Both the position numbers and the translations under genes were made by a program. From an uncultured Lachnospiraceae bacterium (GTDB lineage Bacteria > Bacillota > Clostridia > Lachnospirales > Lachnospiraceae), in contig CAUAFT010000003.1 of assembly GCA_958428365.1 (NCBI GenBank), positions 163,375 through 227,374 on the forward strand: a stretch of 64,000 nucleotides of DNA. Reading direction: 5' to 3'. Positions 50,490 to 57,944 of the stretch are shown here, piece after piece (within the stretch, counting starts at the first letter, position 1; each line of letters starts with the position of its first letter). The notes beneath the pieces are model-generated. The model searched no databases. It had not been told where the DNA came from and saw only the letters and a program-made list of their open reading frames with translations.

Positions 50490-51896
50490 ATGAAACCATT
50501 TATGGATGAGAACTTTTTACTTTCTAATGATACGGCAAAAATGCTCTATCAAAATTATGCGAAAAATATGCCGATCATAGACTATCACTGCCATCTGAAT
50601 CCATATGAGATCGCAAAAGACAGACAATTTGAAAATATCACACAGCTCTGGCTGGAGGGCGATCATTATAAGTGGCGGCTGATGCGCGCCAACGGAGTGG
50701 ATGAGGAATATATCACAGGGGACGCGGAAGATCGTGAAAAATTCTACAAATGGGCGAAAACCCTGGAAAAAGCCGTCGGCAACCCGCTTTACCACTGGAG
50801 CCATCTGGAGTTAAAACGTTATTTCGGATACGATAAGATCCTCTGCTCTAAGACCGCTCCCGAAGCCTGGGATTTTTGCAATGAAAAATTAAAAGAACCG
50901 GGCATGAGCGCCCGGTCCCTGATCGTGAAATCCAACGTGAACCTGATCTGTACCACCGACGATCCCATTGACAGCCTGAAATGGCATGAGGAATTGATTG
51001 CAGACTCCTCCTTTGACACGGCGGTTCTGCCCACCTGGCGTCCGGACAAGGCATTCCAGATCACGTCTCCCTCCTATGGAGATTATCTGCTCTCCCTGGG
51101 AGAAGTCAGCAATATCAAGATCTCTTCCTTCCAGACGCTGTGTCTCGCCTTAAAACGGAGAATGAACTTTTTCCAGGAACACGGCTGCCGTATCAGCGAC
51201 CACAGCTTTCCCTATATCGCCTGCCGTCCCTGCCCTGAGGAGGACGTGGAAGCCATCTTCACAAAGGCTTTGGAGGAAGCGCCTGTCACAGAGGAGGAAG
51301 CCTTACAGTTCCAGACTGCCCTGCTGTGCTTCTTAGGACGTCAGTATCACAAATTTGGCTGGGCAATGCAGCTTCACTTCGGCGTCCGTCGAAACAACCA
51401 CGAGAGACAGTCCAGACGTCTCGGTCCCGATACCGGCTTCGACTGCATTGGAGCCTCCGCTCCTCTGGACGAACTGGCAGGATTTTTGAACCTGCTGGCT
51501 CTCACCAATGAGCTTCCAAAGACTATTCTCTATTCCCTGAATCCCAACGACAATGCCGCCACTGACACCATCATCGGCTGTTTTCAGGACGACTCTGCCG
51601 TGGGCAAGATCCAGCATGGCAGCGCCTGGTGGTTCAACGATCACTATGCGGGTATGAGGGATCACTTAACTTCTCTGGCTTCAAACGGGCTTTTGGGGAA
51701 CTTTATCGGAATGCTGACGGATTCCAGGAGTCTTGTTTCCTATACAAGACATGAGTATTTCCGGCGGATTCTCTGCGAGTTGATCGGGACATGGGTGGAG
51801 GATGGGCAGTTTCCGAATGATCGGGAGGTGTTGTCGGGGATCGTTACGGATATCTGTTATAACAATGCGGTGAGGTATTTTCACTTTTCTGTGTGA
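50490..51896 (+). CDS. uxaC: Glucuronate isomerase
   Basis: This 468-residue metal-dependent isomerase converts D-glucuronate to D-fructuronate, the first step of the pathway. Visible motifs are the metal site MPIIDYHCHLNPYEIA near residue 24, LICTTDDPIDSLKWHEEL near residue 152, MQLHFGVRRNNHERQSR near residue 293, and SAWWFNDHYAGMRDHLTSLA near residue 380. The ATG at 50490 follows AAGGAGGAATAAA. It is divergent from the rest of the hexuronate genes. Downstream it faces aspS across 713 bases that hold only palindromic elements. Confidence 0.97.
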   Translation: MKPFMDENFLLSNDTAKMLYQNYAKNMPIIDYHCHLNPYEIAKDRQFENITQLWLEGDHYKWRLMRANGVDEEYITGDAEDREKFYKWAKTLEKAVGNPLYHWSHLELKRYFGYDKILCSKTAPEAWDFCNEKLKEPGMSARSLIVKSNVNLICTTDDPIDSLKWHEELIADSSFDTAVLPTWRPDKAFQITSPSYGDYLLSLGEVSNIKISSFQTLCLALKRRMNFFQEHGCRISDHSFPYIACRPCPEEDVEAIFTKALEEAPVTEEEALQFQTALLCFLGRQYHKFGWAMQLHFGVRRNNHERQSRRLGPDTGFDCIGASAPLDELAGFLNLLALTNELPKTILYSLNPNDNAATDTIIGCFQDDSAVGKIQHGSAWWFNDHYAGMRDHLTSLASNGLLGNFIGMLTDSRSLVSYTRHEYFRRILCELIGTWVEDGQFPNDREVLSGIVTDICYNNAVRYFHFSV

Positions 51897-51914
51897 GGTT
51901 GGGAAGGATGTGCA

Positions 51915-52153
51915 CATCCCCCGCTATCCCTGGTATGGTCCGGCGGAACCGGCAGTCCGGGGCGGGAATTTCTAAGCGCTCCGTTGGACACTTCCGATAA
52001 CGAACGCAACCGGCTTCGACTCGCCATCCCTGGCTCGGCTCAGCCTCTCGCGGACATCCGTGTCCGCTCGTTCCTGACTTAGGCGGACCGCTAAGTAATT
52101 CCTCCCCCCGGCTGCCAAGTTCCGCCGAACCATACCAGGGATAGCGGGGGATG
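51915..52153. repeat. Large palindromic element, unit 1
   Basis: The outer arms (51915-51949 and 52119-52153) are 35-nt inverted repeats with one mismatch. Inside them a second imperfect stem (GGCAG..GGGAATTTCTAAGCG with its partner at 52085-52117) leads to a GC-rich apex. The whole 239-bp element could fold into one long hairpin. It lies 18 bases after uxaC. Open frames across it are artefacts of the palindrome. I know no named family for it. Confidence 0.85.
52007..52072 (+). repeat. Conserved apical core, copy 1
   Basis: This 66-nt GC-rich segment runs from GCAACCGGCTTCGACTCGCC to GTGTCCGCTCGTT. It contains two small hairpins, GGCTCGGCTCAGCC and GCGGACATCCGTGTCCGC. It sits at the centre of unit 1 and is repeated, inverted, with one mismatch, in unit 2. 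Confidence 0.9.
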
Positions 52154-52280
52154 GGATATACTTCCGCTGGTTGTGTCTGCTGCGTTGTGGAAATGGGACG
52201 TATCTGGCTAATAATAGCCAAAATCGTAAAAATATCCATAACCTTCATAACGCAAACGCCCAACATTGCACAGCGTAGAT
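52154..52280. other. Spacer between the two palindromic elements
   Basis: This 127-base spacer is AT-richer than the elements and has a small hairpin, TGGCTAATAATAGCCA (52205-52220). I see no gene or promoter in it. Confidence 0.6.
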
Positions 52281-52516
52281 GCATGGGGCACAAATCGTAG
52301 TTCACAGATGTGACTTTGGACGGGGATTAGAAGTTCTTAGTATTTCTTCACAACCAACAACGAGCGGACACGGATGTCCGCGAGAGGCTGAGCCGAGCCA
52401 GGGACGGCGAGTCGAAGCCGGTTGTGTCCGTCCCCATCGACCTACCATAAGAAATGCTTAGAACTTCTTATCCCCGAACAACGGAACATCTGTGAACTAC
52501 GATTTGTGCCCCATGC
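52281..52516. repeat. Large palindromic element, unit 2
   Basis: The outer arms (52281-52311 and 52486-52516) are perfect 31-nt inverted repeats. An inner stem pairs 52321-52348 with 52449-52475 with about three mismatches. The arms are unrelated to those of unit 1, yet the apex carries the same core in the opposite orientation. The 93 bases from 52517 to the aspS stop hold nothing I recognise. Confidence 0.88.
52359..52424 (-). repeat. Conserved apical core, copy 2 (inverted)
   Basis: On the minus strand this is the same 66-nt core as 52007-52072, with one difference (GCCGTCCC in place of GCCATCCC). CTAAG lies 18 nt from its 3' end and TTCTAAGC lies 32 nt before its 5' end, compared with 18 and 30 nt in copy 1. 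Confidence 0.9.
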
Positions 52517-52609
52517 CTCAACACAGTCCAATCAAAAAGTGCCCCTAAAGTCCTATCACGACCTTAGCGACACTTCCATTATTCTATCTCTGTTTTTATC
52601 AGCTAACTT

Positions 52610-54403
52610 CTACTCTTCCTCCGCTGTGCTGACCTCAATTCCCAGCTCTTCCAACTGTTTAACATCCACCGGGCTCGGCGCCTGGGACATCAGACAGGAC
52701 GCATCCTTCACCTTCGGGAAGGCGATCACGTCGCGGATGGAATCGCACTGCATCATGAGCATGACCATACGGTCTAATCCGTAGGCAAGTCCTGCGTGAG
52801 GCGGTACTCCATACTTGAATGCATCTAACAGGAATCCGAACTGCTCGTGTGCCTGCTCTTTGGTAAATCCAAGCACTTCCAACATTTTCTCCTGAATATC
52901 GTCCTGATGGATACGGACGGAACCTCCGCCAAGCTCTGTTCCGTTTAAGACGATATCGTAGGCTTTGGCACGGACTGCTCCCGGATCGGAGTCAATCTTG
53001 TCCCAGTCCTCTTCCATTGGCATGGTAAAAGGATGGTGCATCGCCATGAAGCGGTTCTCCTCTTCGGACCACTCTAACAATGGGAACTCTGTGACCCATA
53101 AGAAGTTGTACTGGCTCTTATCGAGTAAGTCTAACTGGCGGGCAAGTTCTAAGCGGAGTGCTCCTAAGACATCCCATACGACCTTATTTTTATCAGCGGC
53201 AAAAAGGAGTAAGTCTCCTGGTTCTCCCGCCATCTTTTCTACTAAGGTCTGTAACTCCTCCTCTGTCATGAATTTTGCGAAGGAGGACTTGTAGGTTCCG
53301 TCTTCGTTGATGGAGAGGTAGGCAAGTCCCTTTGCACCGTAGCCCTTTGCGAACTCTACCAGCTTGTCTATCTTTTTACGAGGCATTGCTCCCTGACCTT
53401 TGGCATTGATACCGCGGACAGAACCGCCGTTTTCCAAAGCTCCGGTGAAGACTCCGAATCCGCATCCTGCTACGACCTCAGATACGTTGACAAGTTCCAT
53501 TCCAAAACGGGTGTCCGGTTTATCGGAACCGAAGCGGTCCATGGCTTCCTGCCAGGTCATTCTTGGGATCGGAAGCGGAACTTCCACTCCGATTGCTTCT
53601 TTGAATACATAGGCTAAGAGTCTTTCGTTGACGTCGATAACGTCGTCCACATCCACAAAGGAAAGCTCCATGTCCGCCTGGGTGAACTCCGGCTGTCTGT
53701 CGGCTCTTAAATCCTCGTCGCGGAAGCATCGTGCGATCTGAAAATAACGGTCATAACCGGAACACATTAAAAGCTGTTTGTAGAGCTGTGGAGACTGCGG
53801 CAGGGCGTAAAAGGAACCCGGATGCACACGGCTTGGTACAAGGTAATCCCTTGCTCCCTCCGGTGTGGATTTCATCAGGATCGGAGTCTCAATCTCTAAG
53901 AAACCTTCTTTTTCCATAAAGTTGCGAAGGAGCATGGATACCTTGCTCTTCATCATGATATTGCGCTGTAAGTCTGGTCTTCTTAAATCCAGATAGCGGT
54001 GTTTGAGACGCACCTCTTCCTTGGTCTGGCAATTCTCCTCGATTGGGAATGGCGGCGTCTCCGCCTCGGAGAGGATACGGATATCCTCTGCGATGACTTC
54101 GATGTCTCCGGTCTTTAAATGTTCGTTGACTGCGGCGGTACGCTTCTGTACCACTCCGGTCACTGCTACCACAAATTCATTTCTCAGTGTTCCCGCCTTT
54201 GCAAAGCCCTCGCTTCCCACCTGCGGCTCGTCAAATACCACCTGTAAGAGCCCGCTTCTATCTCTTAAGTCGATAAAAATCAGACTTCCTAAATTTCTTC
54301 TTTTCTGTACCCAGCCCATCACAGTGACGGTCTCGCCGATATTCTGATTTGAGACTTCGGTACATCTGTGTGTCCTGTGCAAACCTTTCATTGATTCTGC
54401 CAT
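52610..54403 (-). CDS. aspS: Aspartyl-tRNA synthetase
   Basis: This 597-residue class II synthetase charges tRNA-Asp. It has the N-terminal anticodon-binding OB fold (VTVMGWVQKRRNLGSLIFID near residue 28), class II motif 2 ARCFRDEDLRADRQPEFTQ near residue 217, the bacterial GAD insertion (residues about 290-420), and motif 3 HAGLAYGLDRMVMLMM near residue 547. It is full length for the bacterial type. It lies 50 bases downstream of hisS and ends the relA-hemZ-hisS-aspS run. The sequence does not tell whether it also charges tRNA-Asn. Confidence 0.97.
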   Translation of the reverse strand: MAESMKGLHRTHRCTEVSNQNIGETVTVMGWVQKRRNLGSLIFIDLRDRSGLLQVVFDEPQVGSEGFAKAGTLRNEFVVAVTGVVQKRTAAVNEHLKTGDIEVIAEDIRILSEAETPPFPIEENCQTKEEVRLKHRYLDLRRPDLQRNIMMKSKVSMLLRNFMEKEGFLEIETPILMKSTPEGARDYLVPSRVHPGSFYALPQSPQLYKQLLMCSGYDRYFQIARCFRDEDLRADRQPEFTQADMELSFVDVDDVIDVNERLLAYVFKEAIGVEVPLPIPRMTWQEAMDRFGSDKPDTRFGMELVNVSEVVAGCGFGVFTGALENGGSVRGINAKGQGAMPRKKIDKLVEFAKGYGAKGLAYLSINEDGTYKSSFAKFMTEEELQTLVEKMAGEPGDLLLFAADKNKVVWDVLGALRLELARQLDLLDKSQYNFLWVTEFPLLEWSEEENRFMAMHHPFTMPMEEDWDKIDSDPGAVRAKAYDIVLNGTELGGGSVRIHQDDIQEKMLEVLGFTKEQAHEQFGFLLDAFKYGVPPHAGLAYGLDRMVMLMMQCDSIRDVIAFPKVKDASCLMSQAPSPVDVKQLEELGIEVSTAEEE

Positions 54404-54453
54404 TTTCTATTTTCCTCCATCCATAACTTATTACCTATTCAGCACATAGCTTT

Positions 54454-55704
54454 CTAACGATTGAAGAATTCTACGATTTCCTCATATCCTTCTTTTGCCA
54501 ACTGCTCTTTTTGGAACTTTTTATTCTTATTCATACGGCTGACCAATACCTGTAAGCCTGCCTTCCTTTCCTCCTGCGCCTGCTTCATCACTTCACAGAG
54601 CTTTTCAGATGAATAGCCCTTTTCAATCAAGTAAGCTTTTTTCTTTGGCTGGGTTGGAATCTGGAACCCATTTTCTAATAACAAAAGAACAATTCTCTCA
54701 AATCCAATGGAAAATCCACATGCCGGAACATCTTTTCCCGTAAATTTGCCAACCATCTTATCATAGCGTCCACCGCCTCCGCAGCTTCCACCAAATTCCG
54801 GAATTGCAATCTCAAAAATTGTTCCGGTATAGTAAGACATTCCCCGAACTAAGGTCGGATCAAAGACCATCTCAAAGTCAGCTTCCTTGGTAGCCTCCAC
54901 ATTTGTAATAATCTCCTGTAAACTCTTAGACACTTCTTCCTCTAAGACATCCTTTAAAGTATCCGCAAGATATGTGATTCCATTCTCTGCCTCTTCAATT
55001 CCCTTGAAAAGACCTAAGTATTTTTCAACAGACTCTTTCGCATAGCCCTCTTTCTCCAACTCTTCGGCTACGCCCTCCAATCCGATTTTATCCATCTTAT
55101 CTAAGATGATAAATACGGTATCATAATCTTCCTCGGCAAAACCACTGTAAGCCGCCATTGCCTTTAAGATTCTTCTCTCATTGATACGAATCTGGAAATT
55201 CTTAAATCCAAGTTTTCCAAGGGTCGTGGTGGTTGCCAGAATCAACTCGATTTCCGCTAAGTTGCTCGGCTCTCCCAGGATATCTATATCACACTGCATG
55301 AACTGGCGGTAACGACCTCTCTGCGGTCTGTCCGCTCTCCAGACATTTCCCATCTGCAATGCCTTAAACGGAGCCGGAAGGTCATTGGCATTGTTGGAAT
55401 AATAGCGCACCAGCGGTACGGTCAGGTCATAACGCAGCCCCATATCCACAACGTCGGCGTCTGTCTTTGCTGTCTCCAGATTTAACTTCTCCCCGCGTTT
55501 TAATACCTTGAAAATCAGCTTTTCATTCTCACCGCCCTGCTTACTGCTCAGATTTCCGATGTCCTCTAAGCACGGGGTCTCAATCGAGGTAAAACCGAAC
55601 TTTCCATAGGTCTCCTTGATTACGCTGATGACATAATCCCGAATCTGCATTTCCTGTGGCAGAATATCCTTCATACCGGTAACCGGTTTCTTTTTTAATG
55701 CCAT
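54454..55704 (-). CDS. hisS: Histidyl-tRNA synthetase
   Basis: This 416-residue class II synthetase has the N-terminal VTGMKDILPQEMQIRDYVIS, the dimer/catalytic motif LRYDLTVPLVRYYSNN near residue 88, the histidine-binding QMGNVWRADRPQRGRYRQFM near residue 116, the GGSCGGGGRYDKMVGKF loop near residue 305 and motif 3 CGFSIGFERIVLLLL near residue 333. The C-terminal anticodon domain has KKAYLIEKGYSSEKLCEVMK. It overlaps hemZ by ten bases. No T-box leader is seen, so it is probably transcribed through from upstream. Confidence 0.97.
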   Translation of the reverse strand: MALKKKPVTGMKDILPQEMQIRDYVISVIKETYGKFGFTSIETPCLEDIGNLSSKQGGENEKLIFKVLKRGEKLNLETAKTDADVVDMGLRYDLTVPLVRYYSNNANDLPAPFKALQMGNVWRADRPQRGRYRQFMQCDIDILGEPSNLAEIELILATTTTLGKLGFKNFQIRINERRILKAMAAYSGFAEEDYDTVFIILDKMDKIGLEGVAEELEKEGYAKESVEKYLGLFKGIEEAENGITYLADTLKDVLEEEVSKSLQEIITNVEATKEADFEMVFDPTLVRGMSYYTGTIFEIAIPEFGGSCGGGGRYDKMVGKFTGKDVPACGFSIGFERIVLLLLENGFQIPTQPKKKAYLIEKGYSSEKLCEVMKQAQEERKAGLQVLVSRMNKNKKFQKEQLAKEGYEEIVEFFNR

Positions 55705-57194
55705 TGTAGTTCCTCCATCTTCTTTTTCTTTCTCTCTATCATTTCATCAACTCTTGACAAATAATTTGTCACATCCTTGACATTTTCTACCCGCTCCATC
55801 CTGGCTGCATGGTCGAAGACGAACTTCGTCGTGGCACCCGCTCCAAGTGCCATGATGGTCTGCTTTTCCTCCATAATTAAAATATTATAGATTCCTGCCT
55901 TTCCTTCTTTGGCGTAGCCCACATTCTCAAAGTTGCCTGCCATGTTTTTCTGACGATACAGATAATAAGGCTCCAAACCCATCTCTTTGCAATACTTTGC
56001 CGTCAAATCAATATGTTCCCAGGTATTTTCCATCTTCAGATTTTTATAATCATCTTTAAACATATTCAGCCTTGCCGCCCGCTTGATTGCCAGGGAATGG
56101 ACGGTGATATTATCCGGGTCCAGCTCTTTTAATACTTCCATGGTGTGGCGTACATCTTCAATGTCCTCATTTGGAAGTCCCATAATCAAATCCATATTGA
56201 TATTTTCAAATCCCAGCTCCCTTGCCATCAAAAAGCTGTCAATGGTCTGTTCCACAGTGTGGTGGCGCCCGATGATATCCAGCGTCTCCTGTTTCATGGT
56301 CTGGGGATTAATCGAGATTCTGGAAATCCCATGATCTCGCAGCGCCTCTAACTTTTCTTTTGTAATACTATCCGGTCTCCCCGCTTCCACTGTAAATTCC
56401 AACAGATGGGATAAATCAAAACTGGATTTAATTTTTTTAATTAGTCTGTTCAACTGCGCTGGGGACAGGGTGGTAGGCGTTCCTCCTCCGATATAGATAG
56501 TGTTCAGATAGCGGTCTTTGCACTGCTCCGCCGTAAAATCGATCTCCCGCTCCAACGCATCCAGATAAGAGTCTACCTGTGATTCCCACGCCGAAAGAGG
56601 GTAGGAGGTAAAAGAACAATACAGGCAGGTGCTTGGGCAAAACGGGATTCCGATATAGAGACTGTATCCCTTCTCATAATCCAGGCGGCTCAATAATGCC
56701 AGTTCCCTCTTTGCAATCTCAATACTCAGATCCGTCTTTTCTTCACTGCAAAAATAGGTCTCCTTCATATGATCCCTGATTTGGGCTTCCAGGCAGCCCT
56801 CCTCCAGCATCCCCATAGGAATCTTGGTGGGACGGATCCCCGTCAGCGTTCCCCAGGGCAGAACCTGCCCTGTATAGTTGGAAAACAATTCGTAGATTCC
56901 CCGCTTTAAGCGGTTTTTGGTCTCCTTCCTGTCGGAAAAATCCACCGGAATGCACACAGCCCCCGGCGTTCTCTCTTCCGCCCTTACACAGGCTCCTATG
57001 ACACTGACCTGGATCTGGTTTTTTTCTCTCTCAAAAAGAACCTCCATACGGAACAATGGAGCTTCTTTTGCCTCTAAATCTTCAATTTTTTCCCTATCGG
57101 CAAAGACCTTCACATCCTCCTTTGGAAAAAAGGCTTTTACCAGAGAATGGATGTCGTACTCAAAATCTGCCTCACTCAAACAAACTGTAATCAT
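55695..57194 (-). CDS. hemZ: Coproporphyrinogen dehydrogenase-like radical SAM protein HemZ
   Basis: This 499-residue radical SAM protein has the cluster motif GIPFCPSTCLYCSFTSYPL near residue 184, preceded by a long N-terminal domain (1-160) typical of HemZ. After it come TIYIGGGTPTTLSPAQLNRL near residue 236 and GLPNEDIEDVRHTMEVL near residue 340. Oxygen-independent coproporphyrinogen oxidation is the family name; many anaerobes keep HemZ without a full haem pathway, so the real substrate is open. It lies between the metallo-hydrolase and hisS and overlaps hisS by ten bases. Confidence 0.93.
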   Translation of the reverse strand: MITVCLSEADFEYDIHSLVKAFFPKEDVKVFADREKIEDLEAKEAPLFRMEVLFEREKNQIQVSVIGACVRAEERTPGAVCIPVDFSDRKETKNRLKRGIYELFSNYTGQVLPWGTLTGIRPTKIPMGMLEEGCLEAQIRDHMKETYFCSEEKTDLSIEIAKRELALLSRLDYEKGYSLYIGIPFCPSTCLYCSFTSYPLSAWESQVDSYLDALEREIDFTAEQCKDRYLNTIYIGGGTPTTLSPAQLNRLIKKIKSSFDLSHLLEFTVEAGRPDSITKEKLEALRDHGISRISINPQTMKQETLDIIGRHHTVEQTIDSFLMARELGFENINMDLIMGLPNEDIEDVRHTMEVLKELDPDNITVHSLAIKRAARLNMFKDDYKNLKMENTWEHIDLTAKYCKEMGLEPYYLYRQKNMAGNFENVGYAKEGKAGIYNILIMEEKQTIMALGAGATTKFVFDHAARMERVENVKDVTNYLSRVDEMIERKKKKMEELQWH

Positions 57195-57282
57195 TTTCTA
57201 TCCTAAAACATTTTCTTATAGCCGGTCATATCTGCATTTTCGGGAAATGCTCCCGTCCCAAAACTCCTATGTTTCCTTCCTA

Positions 57283-57912
57283 TCAAAGAAACGGGTTATA
57301 TTTTCTCTCCATCCCTATAGTAGTCATATCCTCATGACCCGTATAGACCTCCGTATCATCCGGCAGAGACATCAGCTTTTCCTGGATGGAGCGTATCAGA
57401 GTGGATGCGCTGCCCGTCGGAAAATCCGTCCTCCCCACAGACTGGCAAAACAGGGTATCCCCGGAAAACAAGGTTTTTTCCTCTTCCAGATAATAGCACA
57501 CTCCGCCCAGAGTATGTCCCGGCGTATGGAATACCTGAATGTCAAAGCCTGCCAGATGCAGTACCTCTCCATCCTTCACATAGCGGTCCGCATGGAATTT
57601 CAATGTCTGTCCAATCATTCCGGAGAGATTGATCCTCGGATCCTCCAGGGTCTCCCGCTCTGCCTCATGGGCATAAATCTCAATCCCATATTCATTCGCC
57701 ACTTCCTCTGCCGCCATGGCATGGTCAAAATGACCGTGAGTCAGAAGAACGGCAACCGGAGTCACACCGTCGCTTTTTATGATTTTTGCGATCCCTGGGG
57801 CGTTATCACCCGGATCTATGATCAATGCTTCCTTCGTCTTGGTATTCTCCGCAAGATAGCAGTTCGTGGCTACCGCTCCCACTATCATATGCTTTACTGC
57901 TAAATCAGGCAT
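57283..57912 (-). CDS. Metallo-beta-lactamase fold hydrolase (glyoxalase II-like)
   Basis: This 209-residue protein has the zinc motif LLTHGHFDHAMAAEE near residue 57, a His in VFHTPGHTLGGVCYY near residue 129, an Asp in TLFSGDTLFCQSVGRTDFP near residue 149, and a final His in VYTGHEDMTTIG near residue 192. The fold and length match the glyoxalase II/YcbL-type hydrolases. Its substrate is unknown; thiolesters are likely by family. It lies 32 bases downstream of relA and 88 bases upstream of hemZ, an order common in Lachnospiraceae. Confidence 0.94.
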   Translation of the reverse strand: MPDLAVKHMIVGAVATNCYLAENTKTKEALIIDPGDNAPGIAKIIKSDGVTPVAVLLTHGHFDHAMAAEEVANEYGIEIYAHEAERETLEDPRINLSGMIGQTLKFHADRYVKDGEVLHLAGFDIQVFHTPGHTLGGVCYYLEEEKTLFSGDTLFCQSVGRTDFPTGSASTLIRSIQEKLMSLPDDTEVYTGHEDMTTIGMERKYNPFL

Positions 57913-57944
57913 ACTGCCTCCTTCCTATATTCATGGATCCATTT

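Noticed and set aside
51844..52461. Open frames across the palindromic elements, on both strands
   Set aside because: They are created by the repeats, share near-identical peptide segments in opposite elements, and have no ribosome binding site or family resemblance.
54404..54453. T-box or other leader before aspS or hisS
   Set aside because: The gap is too short and no T-box consensus is present.
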